Origin: an uncultured Allosphingosinicella sp. | GTDB lineage: Bacteria > Pseudomonadota > Alphaproteobacteria > Sphingomonadales > Sphingomonadaceae | DNA: 64,000 bases | Direction: 5' to 3' | Assembly (NCBI GenBank): GCA_934539295.1 | Contig: CAKTCN010000015.1 | Location: 11,890 to 75,889, forward strand | Part shown: one piece after another, positions 18,050 through 27,614 of the stretch | Position numbering within the stretch: the first letter of the stretch is position 1 | Layout of the letters: every line of letters begins with the position of its first letter | The notes under the pieces: model-generated | The model's input: only the letters and a program-made list of their open reading frames with translations | Databases searched by the model: none | Told to the model about the DNA's origin: nothing | Position numbers and translations under genes: made by a program

Positions 18050-21000
18050 ATGGGCCTGTCGGATATCTCGGTCAAACGGCCGGTCTTCGCAGCAGTGATC
18101 TCCATCCTGTTGGCGGTGATCGGCTTTGTCGCGTTCACGTCGCTATCGGTCCGCGAATATCCCGACGTCGATCCGCCGGTCGTGTCGATCGAGACGACCT
18201 ATACGGGCGCGGCGGCCAGCGTGGTCGAGAGCCGTATCACCCAACCACTGGAATCGCAGCTGTCGGGCATCGAGGGGCTGCAGACGATCTCCTCGCGCTC
18301 GCAGGACGGTAGTTCCAACATCACGGTCGAGTTCGCGCCGGGGCGCGACATCGACGCGGCGGCAAACGACGTGCGCGACCGCATCGGATCGGCCGCCCGC
18401 GACCTGCCGGAGGAAGCGCTTGCGCCCCAGGTGCGCAAGGCGGACTCCGATTCCTCGCCGGTGCTGTTCCTGCTCTTCTCCAAGCCCGATTGGACCCGGC
18501 TGCAGCTCAGCGACTATATCGACCGCAACCTGGTCGATCGCTTCTCCTCCATCGATGGTGTCGCCCGCGTGTTCGTGGGCGGCGAGGCGCGGCCGTCCAT
18601 GCGGGTGTGGATGCAACCGGAACGCCTGGCCGCGTTCAGCCTGACCCCTGCCGATGTCGAGCAGGCGCTGCAGACCCAGAATGTCGAGCTGCCCGCAGGC
18701 CGCATCGAATCCGAGGCGCAAAACGTCACGCTTCGCGTAGACCGGCCGTTCACCACGCCGGAGGAGTTCGGCCAGCTGATCGTCGGCCGTGCGCCCGACG
18801 GCTATCTGGTGCGCATGGGCGATGTCGCCCGGATCGAGCAGGGGCCAGAAAACCCCTATTCGGCGTTCCGCCTGAACGGCCAGCCTGCAGTCGGCCTCGG
18901 CATCGTGCGCCAGTCGGGCGCCAACACGCTGCAGGTGGCCGAGCAGGCCAAGGCCATGCTGGAGGAGGTCAAGCCGACGCTGCCGGAAGGCATGGCAACC
19001 GACACGGGCGGCGACGAGTCCCTGTTCATCGACCGCGCGATCGAGGGCGTGTACCACACGCTTGCCGAAGCCGCGGTGCTGGTGGTGATCGTGATCTTCC
19101 TGTTCCTGGGAAGCTGGCGCGCGACGTTGATCCCGGCCGTCACCGTGCCGCTCTGCCTTCTCGCCAGCTTCGCGGTCCTGTGGGTGTTCGGTTTCTCCAT
19201 CAACCTCCTGACGCTGCTGGCGCTGGTGCTGGCCATCGGCATCGTCGTGGACGATGCGATCGTGGTGCTGGAAAACGTCTATCACCGGATCGAGGAAGGC
19301 GAGCCACCGCTCGCCGCCGCGTTCGAGGGCACCCGCCAGGTCGGCTTCGCAATCATTTCGACCACGCTCGTCATCTGCGCCGTGTTCGTGCCGTTGATGT
19401 TCATCAGCGGGCAGACGGGCATGCTGTTCCGCGAGCTTGCGGCCGCGATGATCGGCGCTGTCGCCTTCTCCGGTTTTCTGGCGCTGAGCCTCACGCCGAT
19501 GCTCTGCTCCAAGCTCCTCAAGAAGGAGGAGCGGGGGCGGCTCGCGCAATGGGTCGACCGGCACTTCCAGCGGCTCGAAAATGGCTACGGCCGCGGGCTC
19601 GAGCGCACGCTCGCCAAGCCGATCGTGCCCGTCGCCGTGGTGCTGGTGTTCCTGGCCGGTGCAGGTTTCCTGTTCACGACCCTTCAGTCCGAACTCGCCC
19701 CGGCCGAGGATGTCGGCATCATGAGCGCGACGCTGACGGCGCCCGAGGGCACGGGCTATGCCGAGATGGACCGTTATATGGTCGATGCGCAGAACCGGCT
19801 GATGCCGCTGGCCCGCGAGGGGGCGGTGCGCGCGATGATCCAGCGCACGCCGGGCGGCTTCGGCGCAAGCGACGATTTCAACTCGGGCAGCTTCACCATC
19901 TTCCTCAAGCCGTGGGAGGATCGTGAGGCGACCACCCAGGACGTGGTGGCAGAGGTCAACAAGACGCTGGGGCAGCTTACCGCCGTGCGCGGCAACGCGT
20001 CGGTGCGCTCGTCGCTGGGACGTGGGCGCGGCCAGCCGATCAACTTCGTGATCGCGGGTTCGACCTATGAGGAATTGGTGACTGCGCGCGACCGGATCAT
20101 GGCGGCCGCCTCGTCCAATCCCGGCATCATCAACCTGGAAAGCGATTATCGCGAAACCAAGCCGCAGCTGCGCATCGACGTGGACACGACGCGCGCCGGT
20201 GATCTTGGCGTATCGGTGACGGACGTCAGCGCGGCGCTGCAGAGTCTGCTGGGGTCGAGGCGTGTGTCCACCTATGTCGATCGCGGCGAGGAGTATCGCG
20301 TGATCGTGCAGGCGGAAGCGGGATCGCGCGCGACCGAGGATGCGCTTGCCGCCATTTATGTGCGCAGCCGCAACCAGACGCTGATCCCGCTGTCGAACCT
20401 CGTCACGATCCGCGAGTCCGCGGGTGCGCGCGACCTTGGCCGCTTCAACAAGGTCCGGGCGATCACCTTGTCCGGCGGCCTGGCGCCGGGCTACTCGCTG
20501 GGCGAGGCGCTGACCTTCCTCGAGGAACAGGCGGCGGCGTCGCCCGAAGTGCTCGCCGTCGGCTACCGAGGCGAAAGCCAGTCCTTCCGCGAGGCGGGCG
20601 GTTCGATCATGATGGTGTTCGCGATCACCATCCTGGTCGTCTACCTGCTGCTCGCCGCGCAGTTCGAAAGCTTCGTCCATCCGGCGGTGATCATCACCAC
20701 CGTCCCGCTTGCGGTCGCAGGCGGCGTGATCGGCCTCGCCGTCATGGGGCAGACGCTGAACCTCTACAGCCAGGTGGGCCTCGTCATGCTGGTGGGCCTG
20801 GCGGCCAAGAACGGCATCCTGATCGTCGAGTTCGCCAACCAGCTGCGTGACCAGGGCAGGGGCATTGAGGAAGCGATCCGCGAGGCATCGCGCCGGCGAC
20901 TGCGGCCGATCCTGATGACCTCCATTGCGATGGCGGCGGGCGCGGTGCCGCTGATGATGGCGAGCGGCGCAGGCGCGGGCGCGCGGCAGGCGATCGGCGT

Positions 21001-21175
21001 GGTGATCGTGTGGGGCGTGTCGATCTCGACCGTGATCACCATCTATCTCATCCCCTTGCTCTACGCGAAGCTGGCGCGGTTCACGGGATCGCCGCTGGCG
21101 GTCACCCGCAAGCTGGAGGAGCAATTGGCCGATGGCCACGTTGGGCGTGGAGCACAGCCCCAACCCGCGGAGTAG
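18050..21175 (+). CDS. RND multidrug efflux permease (HAE1 family)
   Basis: A 1041-residue proton-driven inner-membrane pump with the two-fold RND layout: TM1, a large periplasmic domain, TM2-6, then a repeat. Marks include ISVKRPVFAAVI at the start, GIVVDDAIVVLENVYHRIEEG (the proton-relay Asp pair in TM4) and AAKNGILIVEFANQL in the second half. Substrates are probably lipophilic drugs or dyes but cannot be read from sequence. It follows its adaptor by 2 nt. No local TetR/MarR regulator is seen. Confidence 0.95.
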   Translation: MGLSDISVKRPVFAAVISILLAVIGFVAFTSLSVREYPDVDPPVVSIETTYTGAAASVVESRITQPLESQLSGIEGLQTISSRSQDGSSNITVEFAPGRDIDAAANDVRDRIGSAARDLPEEALAPQVRKADSDSSPVLFLLFSKPDWTRLQLSDYIDRNLVDRFSSIDGVARVFVGGEARPSMRVWMQPERLAAFSLTPADVEQALQTQNVELPAGRIESEAQNVTLRVDRPFTTPEEFGQLIVGRAPDGYLVRMGDVARIEQGPENPYSAFRLNGQPAVGLGIVRQSGANTLQVAEQAKAMLEEVKPTLPEGMATDTGGDESLFIDRAIEGVYHTLAEAAVLVVIVIFLFLGSWRATLIPAVTVPLCLLASFAVLWVFGFSINLLTLLALVLAIGIVVDDAIVVLENVYHRIEEGEPPLAAAFEGTRQVGFAIISTTLVICAVFVPLMFISGQTGMLFRELAAAMIGAVAFSGFLALSLTPMLCSKLLKKEERGRLAQWVDRHFQRLENGYGRGLERTLAKPIVPVAVVLVFLAGAGFLFTTLQSELAPAEDVGIMSATLTAPEGTGYAEMDRYMVDAQNRLMPLAREGAVRAMIQRTPGGFGASDDFNSGSFTIFLKPWEDREATTQDVVAEVNKTLGQLTAVRGNASVRSSLGRGRGQPINFVIAGSTYEELVTARDRIMAAASSNPGIINLESDYRETKPQLRIDVDTTRAGDLGVSVTDVSAALQSLLGSRRVSTYVDRGEEYRVIVQAEAGSRATEDALAAIYVRSRNQTLIPLSNLVTIRESAGARDLGRFNKVRAITLSGGLAPGYSLGEALTFLEEQAAASPEVLAVGYRGESQSFREAGGSIMMVFAITILVVYLLLAAQFESFVHPAVIITTVPLAVAGGVIGLAVMGQTLNLYSQVGLVMLVGLAAKNGILIVEFANQLRDQGRGIEEAIREASRRRLRPILMTSIAMAAGAVPLMMASGAGAGARQAIGVVIVWGVSISTVITIYLIPLLYAKLARFTGSPLAVTRKLEEQLADGHVGRGAQPQPAE

Positions 21176-21180
21176 GCATC

Positions 21181-21687
21181 ATGGCAGGTGAGAGAAGCAG
21201 TGTCCGGCGACCTTCGGCGACACTGCTGATCGGCTGCGTCCTGGGCATCGTCCTGCTCGGCCTCGCATCGGGATGGCTGTCCAATTCGGGCTATGGCAAT
21301 CCGTGGTTCGATGCGCTGGAAAAGCCATCCTTCATGCCGCCGGGCTGGGCATTTCCGGTCGCGTGGACGACGCTTTACGTGCTGCTAGGTATCGTCGCCG
21401 CCATCACCGCCGCCGCGCCCGAGAGTCACAGCAGGAGCATGGGTCTGCGCCTGTTCGGCGCGCAGATGCTGCTGAACTTCCTCTGGTCTCCCATCTTCTT
21501 CGGCATGCGCGAGCCTGCGATCGCGATGGGCATCATCGCCGTGATGCTGGCGGCGGCAGCGGGTGCTGCCTACCATCTCGGCAAGGTGCGTCCGGCCGCC
21601 GGGTGGCTGATGCTGCCCTACCTCGCCTGGCTTTGCTTTGCGGCCGCGCTCAACTGGCAGATACTGGCGCTCAATCCCGGCGCCTAG
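21181..21687 (+). CDS. tspO: TspO/MBR-family tryptophan-rich sensory protein
   Basis: A 168-residue protein with five hydrophobic helices and TspO marks: WFDALEKPSFMPPGWAFPVAWTTLY in the loop and second helix and LLNFLWSPIFFGMRE in the third. TspO binds porphyrins and affects tetrapyrrole or stress signalling. The ATG at 21181 lies 5 nt after the RND stop, so it is probably the last gene of that operon. The longer open frame to the left overlaps the pump gene and was not used. Confidence 0.9.
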   Translation: MAGERSSVRRPSATLLIGCVLGIVLLGLASGWLSNSGYGNPWFDALEKPSFMPPGWAFPVAWTTLYVLLGIVAAITAAAPESHSRSMGLRLFGAQMLLNFLWSPIFFGMREPAIAMGIIAVMLAAAAGAAYHLGKVRPAAGWLMLPYLAWLCFAAALNWQILALNPGA

Positions 21688-21747
21688 CTGCCCTTGCGAA
21701 TTGTCGCCGCCGCACGATATTGGACCGAACACACAGGAGCCAGATTC

Positions 21748-22047
21748 ATGCAGTCCCAGAACCGCCTGTTCGACGATTTCGCCAAGATGCTGAACGGCGC
21801 GGCGGGCACCTTTGCCGGCATGACGCGAGAGGCCGAATCCGGCTTCCGCGAACGTGCGCGCGAATGGTTCGGCGGGCTCGACATGGTAAGTCGCGACGAG
21901 TTCGAGGCCGTGAAGGCGATGGCCGCGACGGCGCGTGAGGAAGCGGATTCGCTGAAGGCGCGTGTCGCGGCGCTGGAGGCTGCGAGTGCTGCAACGGCTG
22001 CTCCCAAGGCTGAGGCGCCCCCGACGGCCCCCACTGCGGACGCCTGA
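21748..22047 (+). CDS. ubiK: Ubiquinone biosynthesis accessory factor UbiK
   Basis: A 99-residue protein of the BMFP/UbiK family: an amphipathic N-terminal helix (RLFDDFAKMLNGAAG), then a C-terminal coiled coil (SRDEFEAVKAMAATAREEADSLKARVAALEA) and an Ala/Pro-rich tail. UbiK helps assemble the aerobic ubiquinone synthesis complex and binds lipid. The start at 21748 (MQSQN) has AGGAG in front. It stands alone between tspO and ybjN. Confidence 0.85.
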   Translation: MQSQNRLFDDFAKMLNGAAGTFAGMTREAESGFRERAREWFGGLDMVSRDEFEAVKAMAATAREEADSLKARVAALEAASAATAAPKAEAPPTAPTADA

Positions 22048-22142
22048 TTATCCACACATATCTGACGCATGTTGCAGCGCGTCCCCTTGCGCGCGGTGTA
22101 AGGGCAAGGCACCGTCACGGCCTTGAAGGGGCGGCCTAAGAT

Positions 22143-22658
22143 ATGAGCATCGACGCAGACGAATTCGGACTGGAGCGCGAGACGAGCGCGCCCATCGACA
22201 TGCTCGAACATTATTTCGCCGCGCATGGCTGGACCTACGAGCGCAGCGGCGAGGAAGAAATCGTCGGCACCTTCCAGGGCAGCTGGACGCAATATGAGCT
22301 GCGCGCCGTGTGGCGGGAGGAGGACCATGTCCTGCAGTTCCTCGCCCTCCCGGATGTGCGCGTTGCGACGGACAAGCGTCCTGCCATTTACGAGACATTG
22401 AGCCTCATCAACGAGCAATTGTGGCTCGGCCATTTCGAATTGTGGAGCAATTCGGGCCTGGTCCTGTTCCGCCATGCAGCCTTGCTGGAGGGCGAGGAGG
22501 GCGGTGCGCTGTCGCTGCAGCAGGCGGAGACGCTGGTCGAGGCGGCTATCGAGGAATGCGAGCGCTTCTACCCCGTCTTCCAGTTCGTCCTGTGGGCGGA
22601 CAAGACTCCGCAGGAGGCGATCGCCGCCGCACTGATCGAGACGCAGGGCGAGGCATAA
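22143..22658 (+). CDS. YbjN-domain protein
   Basis: A 171-residue cytoplasmic protein of the YbjN (type III secretion chaperone-like) fold. Segments such as IDMLEHYFAAHGWTYERS, LQFLALPDVRV and LINEQLWLGHFELW are typical of the alphaproteobacterial version usually found next to proC, as here. It may be a small chaperone or stress protein; the function is not established. A hairpin lies between it and proC. Confidence 0.85.
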   Translation: MSIDADEFGLERETSAPIDMLEHYFAAHGWTYERSGEEEIVGTFQGSWTQYELRAVWREEDHVLQFLALPDVRVATDKRPAIYETLSLINEQLWLGHFELWSNSGLVLFRHAALLEGEEGGALSLQQAETLVEAAIEECERFYPVFQFVLWADKTPQEAIAAALIETQGEA

Positions 22659-22704
22659 GCGCCCAGGTCGAACCGGTGCTTTGATCCGAACGTCATCCAC
22701 CCCC

Positions 22705-22742
22705 ATCCGTTCGCATCTCGACTTCACTCGACGCGAACGGAT
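22705..22742. repeat. Hairpin repeat before proC
   Basis: Perfect 10-bp arms ATCCGTTCGC (22705-22714) and GCGAACGGAT (22733-22742), extended by C-runs and G-runs, surround TCTCGACTTCACTCGA. The core resembles the TTTCTCGACTTCGCTCGAAAC repeat at the window's right edge. The right arm ends about 12 nt before the proC ATG, so the hairpin could influence proC translation. Confidence 0.6.
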
Positions 22743-22754
22743 AGGGGGGGGGGC

Positions 22755-23564
22755 ATGACGGACTTTTCATCTCCCATCTGGCTGTTCGGCTGCGGCAACA
22801 TGGCAGGGGCCATGCTGAAGGGCTGGCTCGTGGCCGGTGCCGATCCGGCACATTTCACCGCCATCCGGCCGAGCGGGCGTGAAGTCGCCCCGGGTGTGCG
22901 CGTGCTCACCGCCCTGCCGCAGGACGAGGTGCCGGCCGTGGTGGTGCTCGGGGTCAAGCCGCAGAAGCTGGCTGAGATCGCACCGGTCCTGGCGCCCGTG
23001 CTCGCGCCCGAAACACTGCTCGTGTCGATCCTCGCAGGCGTCGAACTCGCCACCTTGCGGCAGGCCTTTGCCGCACCGCGCGCGATCGTGCGGGCGATGC
23101 CGAACCTGCCGGTCGCCCTCAACAAGGGCGTGACGGGCCTGTGCGCCGATGCAGGCGACGGTGCGGTGCGCGAGGCGGTTACCGGGTTGATGGCGCCGCT
23201 GGGCCACGCCGAATGGGTGGACGAGTGCCAGATGGACCTCTTTGCTGCGCTTGCGGGCAGCGGGCCTGCCTTCCTCTACCGCTTCATCGACGCAATGGGC
23301 GTCGCAGGGGCGCAGCTCGGCTTCGCGCCCGAGCAGGCAGCGCGGCTGGCCTTGGCCACGGTCGAGGGCGCCGCAGCGATGGCCGCTGGCGCGGATGTCA
23401 CGCCCGCCGCGCTCGCCGACAGGGTCGCGAGCCCGGGCGGGTCCACCCGCGCGGGCCTCAACGTGCTGGATGCCGAACCTGGGCTGGCAGGCATGCTGAC
23501 CGACACGCTTACGGCCGCCGTGGCGCGCAATCGCGAGATGGCAGCCGAGGCGCGCGGAGCTTGA
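22755..23564 (+). CDS. proC: Pyrroline-5-carboxylate reductase
   Basis: A 269-residue NAD(P)H enzyme for the last step of proline synthesis. The N-terminal Rossmann motif is WLFGCGNMAGAMLKGW. The C-terminal signature region shows FAALAGSGPAFLYRFIDA and VASPGGSTRAGLNVL. The length is normal. The start is the ATG at 22755, which follows a G-run and a hairpin, so initiation could be affected by RNA structure. It lies just downstream of the YbjN gene in the same direction. Confidence 0.95.
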   Translation: MTDFSSPIWLFGCGNMAGAMLKGWLVAGADPAHFTAIRPSGREVAPGVRVLTALPQDEVPAVVVLGVKPQKLAEIAPVLAPVLAPETLLVSILAGVELATLRQAFAAPRAIVRAMPNLPVALNKGVTGLCADAGDGAVREAVTGLMAPLGHAEWVDECQMDLFAALAGSGPAFLYRFIDAMGVAGAQLGFAPEQAARLALATVEGAAAMAAGADVTPAALADRVASPGGSTRAGLNVLDAEPGLAGMLTDTLTAAVARNREMAAEARGA

Positions 23565-23637
23565 CTGCCTTCGCGAACCATTGACGGCGGAGCGGCATCG
23601 CGCCAATCCCGCGCTTCCACCTTCTTTGGGGACCATC

Positions 23638-24732
23638 ATGTCGACCGTTGCCTCTGCCTTCGCCTTCGAGCCGTCCGGGACGCCTGTCTCGCCCGAGGAG
23701 CGTGCCCGGCAATTGGTAGACCCGGGCTTCGGGCGCGTCTTCACCGATCATATGGCGATCATCCGCTACAATGCGGACAAGGGATGGCATGACGGCCGCA
23801 TCACCCGGCGCGAGGCGCTGGCGATGGACCCGGCTTCGTCCGTATTCCACTACGCGCAGGAAATCTTCGAAGGCATGAAGGCCTATCACCGGCCGAATGG
23901 CGGCGCGGCGCTGTTCCGTGCGGACGCGAACGCGCGGCGCTTCAACGCTTCGGCCCGCCGCCTCGCCATGCCCGAACTGCCGGAGGAGCTGTTCCTCGAT
24001 TCAATCCGTGCATTGGTGCGCACGGAAAAAGCGTGGATTCCCGACAATCCGGACGGCGCGCTCTACCTGCGGCCCTTCATGATCGCGAGCGAGGCGGTGC
24101 TGGGCGTGAAGCCGTCCGCCGAATATCTCTACATCGTCATTGCCTCGTCCGTCGGCGCCTATTTCAAGGGCGGCGCACCCAGCGTGTCGCTGTGGGCGAC
24201 GCGCGAATATACGCGTGCCGCGCCGGGCGGGACGGGTGCGGCCAAGTGCGGCGGCAATTATGCGGCCAGCCTCGCCGCGCAGGCCGAGGCGATCCGGCAG
24301 GGCTGCGACCAGGTCGTGTTCCTGGACGCGGCCGAGCGCAAGTGGATCGAGGAACTGGGCGGCATGAACGTCTTCTTCGTGTTCGACGACGGGTCCATCC
24401 AGACCCCGCCGCTGACCGACACGATCCTGCCGGGCATCACGCGCGATTCGATCCTGCGCCTTGCGCGCGACCAGGGCATGACGGTGCGGGAGGAGCGTTA
24501 TTCGCTCGATCAGTGGCGCGAAGACGCGACCAGCGGCCGCCTCACCGAGGCATTCGCCTGCGGCACCGCGGCGGTAGTGACGCCGATCGGCAGCGTCAGG
24601 AGCAGCGAGGGCGGCTTCACGATCGGAAGCCAGTCCGCAGGTCCGCTCACGCTCCGGATCCGATCCATGCTGGTCGACATCCAGCGCGGCCTTGCCCCGG
24701 ATCCGCACGGCTGGGTCGAGGAACTGGCCTGA
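23638..24732 (+). CDS. ilvE: Branched-chain amino acid aminotransferase
   Basis: A 364-residue class IV PLP aminotransferase of the longer type. Marks are FHYAQEIFEGMKAYHR near the N-terminus, RPFMIASEAVLGV, AAKCGGNYAASLAAQ with the PLP-binding Lys, ELGGMNVFFV and AFACGTAAVVTPIG. It interconverts Leu, Ile and Val with their keto acids. The start MSTVAS at 23638 was preferred to the TTG at 23581 because the family begins there. It is the last core gene before tRNA-Gln. Confidence 0.94.
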   Translation: MSTVASAFAFEPSGTPVSPEERARQLVDPGFGRVFTDHMAIIRYNADKGWHDGRITRREALAMDPASSVFHYAQEIFEGMKAYHRPNGGAALFRADANARRFNASARRLAMPELPEELFLDSIRALVRTEKAWIPDNPDGALYLRPFMIASEAVLGVKPSAEYLYIVIASSVGAYFKGGAPSVSLWATREYTRAAPGGTGAAKCGGNYAASLAAQAEAIRQGCDQVVFLDAAERKWIEELGGMNVFFVFDDGSIQTPPLTDTILPGITRDSILRLARDQGMTVREERYSLDQWREDATSGRLTEAFACGTAAVVTPIGSVRSSEGGFTIGSQSAGPLTLRIRSMLVDIQRGLAPDPHGWVEELA

Positions 24733-24877
24733 ACCCTTCAAGAAGTGCCTGATCCACGCCATCGACGCAGGCGCATGTCGCGCCTTGTGACGAGGATCAG
24801 GCGCTAAGTTGCGGGAAGGGGTTCTAGCCTCTTCCCACCCGCGGAAGTGCCGCTATAAGGCCGCAACCCGCGCACGT

Positions 24878-24952
24878 TGGGGCGTCGCCAAGTGGTAAGG
24901 CACCGGTTTTTGGTACCGGCATTCGCAGGTTCGAATCCTGCCGCCCCAGCCA
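24878..24952 (+). tRNA. tRNA-Gln (anticodon TTG)
   Basis: The 75-nt sequence folds as a full cloverleaf: acceptor TGGGGCG/CGCCCCA, D-arm GCC...GGC, anticodon stem CCGGT/ACCGG with loop TTTTGGT (anticodon TTG at 34-36), T-arm CAGGTTCGAATCCTG, discriminator G and an encoded CCA (24950-24952). An integrase relic begins 132 nt downstream, so the tRNA 3' end is a likely former attachment site. Confidence 0.96.
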
Positions 24953-25083
24953 AGCACATCCGCCGACCCAGCCAATTTTGGTTTAGGTGATTGATTTTGC
25001 TGACCAACTTCAACTGGTCAGCCAGACGGCGCACCCTGATTGTGCATCAGACTGTGCCAATTGGCTGACCGCAAAGGTCGGCT

Positions 25084-27045
25084 ATGTCTCCCTTCCAGCA
25101 TGTTTACCGGCGCGGGCACATTTTCTGGTGGCGCCGCGTCCATCGACTCTCCGATGGCCGGACGCTCGATCTCAGGCTATCCTTGCGAACTTATGAAAGA
25201 TTGCAGGCAGTTAGCCGGGGGGCTGCACTTACTGCCGCGATGGGGGGCGTGATGGCGATGTTGAACGGGCGCATGAAAACGGCGGGTAAATCGCTCACCG
25301 AGATGGAGCTGCAGGCGCTGGCGAGGTCCGCCTATGATGAACTGCTCACCGAGATCTGCACGGATCAGCGCTCGACGCCGTATTATGCGGCGTATCACAG
25401 CGCTGCGAACCTCGCCTTTGCCGATTATTACGATAGGCTTGCGCGGAATGGCGGGCACATGTCTCTTGTTGAAGAGGAGGAACAACAGCTAGTCGAAAGC
25501 GGCTGGGATGAGCAGCGGATCGCCGACCTTCGCAGGATTGTGAAGCTGCGCGAGGACCAGGGCGTCACTCGCCTAAGTACAGATGCGATCGATGCCAAGC
25601 TGCGCTCAGCCGGGCTCGAGCCCAACGACGAGCTGCGCTGGATGGTTGAGCTCGTGCTGTATCCGGCCTTCCGCGATGCGCGGAGGTCTTGCTCCGACGA
25701 TCCAGCCCGGCGATGGAGATTGAGGCCGGGCGCGCAGTGAAGGCCAGTCCGTCGGCAGACGCAGCTCCGCCGGCCGTGGCAGTGAGCGCCGCGAGCCCCG
25801 CAGTGATCCCGCGGAGTTGTTAATCCCGGATCACTGGCGAAAGGTCACTCCAACGGAAGCAGCTGAGAAACTTATCAAGCACCGCCCAGCTTTGTGGGAA
25901 CATCGCAAGAAGGGGAAGCGTGCGATCGCTCAGGTTGGCGAGCAGACGCTCCGGCAAATTCGCTGGTCCGCGGCATTGTTAGAGAAGTCGATGGGCGGAC
26001 GGCCTTTTGAACAACGACACAGGATGACTTGAAAACTCTCGACGAGTGGTTTGAGAACTTACCGGTAACCTGCGGTAAGGCGCCGTGGCATCGCGAGCCT
26101 CAGACAACGCTTTTCGAAATCTGTCGAGACGCCGAAGAGCGCATCGAGAAGGGTGAATGTGAGGCCGACATCATCGGCCTCCAGACAGGAACCACGAACA
26201 AGCATTTCCGGAAGCTCGGCCAGATGCATGATTATATGCGTGAAGAGATCGGTGATGTCGTTCCCGCGCGGAAGTTCTCCAACTACATCTCAGCCGATAT
26301 CAAGGATGAACGTGGTGCGCGAGCGGCCTACACCCCTGAGCAGGGAAAAGAACTTTTTCTCTTGCCTCCATGGACCGGATCTAAGTCCGTCGACGAGCGG
26401 CTGAAAAGCGGCCATGACATCTATCGCGACGCTCTTTTTTTCGTGCTTCTTCTCGTCTGGTACACGGGGATGCGGCGAGAAGAGGTTTGTAAGCTGTTGG
26501 TCAATGACATCCAAGAGTTTGCAGGCATTTGGCACATTGATGTGAAGTTCACGGCGGCTGGCCGAGTCAAGAATACAACATCCGTTCGCCTGGTCGCGGT
26601 TTCCGACGAGCTAAGGCGCCTGGGCGTTATTGAATATGTCCGTGCCATACGCGCGGCGGGGCATGACGCCTTGTTCCCCGAACTGGTGTCCGAGCGAGAA
26701 GGTGCCAAGAAAGGAGACACCTTTTACAAGCTCCGGTGGATTTACCTCAAGCCGTTGCTTCCTTCGCTTCAGAGGGGGCAAGCACTTCATGCTGCTCGCC
26801 ATATGGTCAGCACCGAGCCGAAGGAGCTCGAGGTATTTCCAGAGTTTCGGGATGATGCTCTAGGACATAGGGCCGATGGCGAAGGTCGTTCGCGGTATGC
26901 AAAGGCGACCCGCCTTCAGAAGCTGCTTGACGCAGTCAATCAGATCCCTGTTGTTACCGGTCATTTGCCCGATGTCCGCACAATCCGACTGCTGCCGCAA
27001 GCCCTTCGATGCCCGAGGCCAAGACGTTCTCGCGATCAAAAGTGA
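25084..27045 (+). pseudogene. Tyrosine-family site-specific integrase, broken by three frameshifts
   Basis: Three frames together encode one phage-type integrase of about 650 residues. The first (25084-25740) has an N-terminal DUF6538-like opening (FWWRRVHRLSDGRTLDLRLSLR). The reading then moves to another frame near 25680-25713 (linker up to about 25820), to a third (25817-26032, IRWSAALLEKSMGGRPF) and back near 26000 (TTQDDLKTLDEWF to 27045). The catalytic domain is in the last part: Arg in YTGMRREEVCKL, HAAR, LGHR and Tyr in SRYAKA. Each piece alone lacks domains, so it is probably inactive. It starts 132 nt after tRNA-Gln, the usual place for an integrase, and its codons look less GC-rich than the core genes. 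Confidence 0.8.
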
Positions 27046-27614
27046 TCTTTTCGCAAAAGATTGTCCAATAACTCAGAACACCAGATCCTCTGCGGCCCTC
27101 ATTAACCGACCTGAGCCGCTATACCGACATATTGTACCAGCGCGATTGGTGATGATGAGGCTCTCGTACCGCCGGCACAGCCGGTCGGGCGAGCAAGTTT
27201 GAAGTAGTAGGACGACATTAGCTGGGCCGTAAGCGGTCTGTCGGGTCTCAGACCGAATTGCCGGGATAGGTGTCATTCGGCAGGTCAACAGTCGATTCAG
27301 CAGTCGCCGAAATTGCTGTCATGCAAGTGGCTGAACCCGCTCTTCGAAACCAACCGTTTGTTCATCGAGCGTGGGTAAAGGGGTATGTGAGCGGCTCGAC
27401 GCAAGAGCGCAGATTGGCGTGGATCAGGGGCGCTGCTCCCGGCTGCATGCGACGAGTCGAGGATTACTTTATCGGCGTTGCAGGGGAGGCTTCGAGCCGG
27501 CCGTCTCTCGAAAACGTCTGTCGGTTTTGGGCAATCCGTAGACACCGGTGTCATAACCGTTGTGCTGTGCTATCTACTGAGGTGAGGAATCCTTCAGCCC
27601 TAAGTAAGGTCGCC
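27046..27614. promoter_or_regulatory. Region upstream of pelA with LacI-type palindrome
   Basis: No convincing gene is present in these 569 bases; open frames here are short and lack recognisable motifs. The perfect 12-bp palindrome GACACCGGTGTC at 27541-27552, centred on CG as in LacI-family operators, lies 62 nt upstream of the pectate lyase start. It is the only regulatory signal I can point to. Confidence 0.45.

Noticed and set aside
18143-21163. 1006-codon minus-strand frame opposite the RND pump
   Set aside because: It is a mirror of codon bias: rich in His, Arg and Asp with no domain, while the pump gene is clear.
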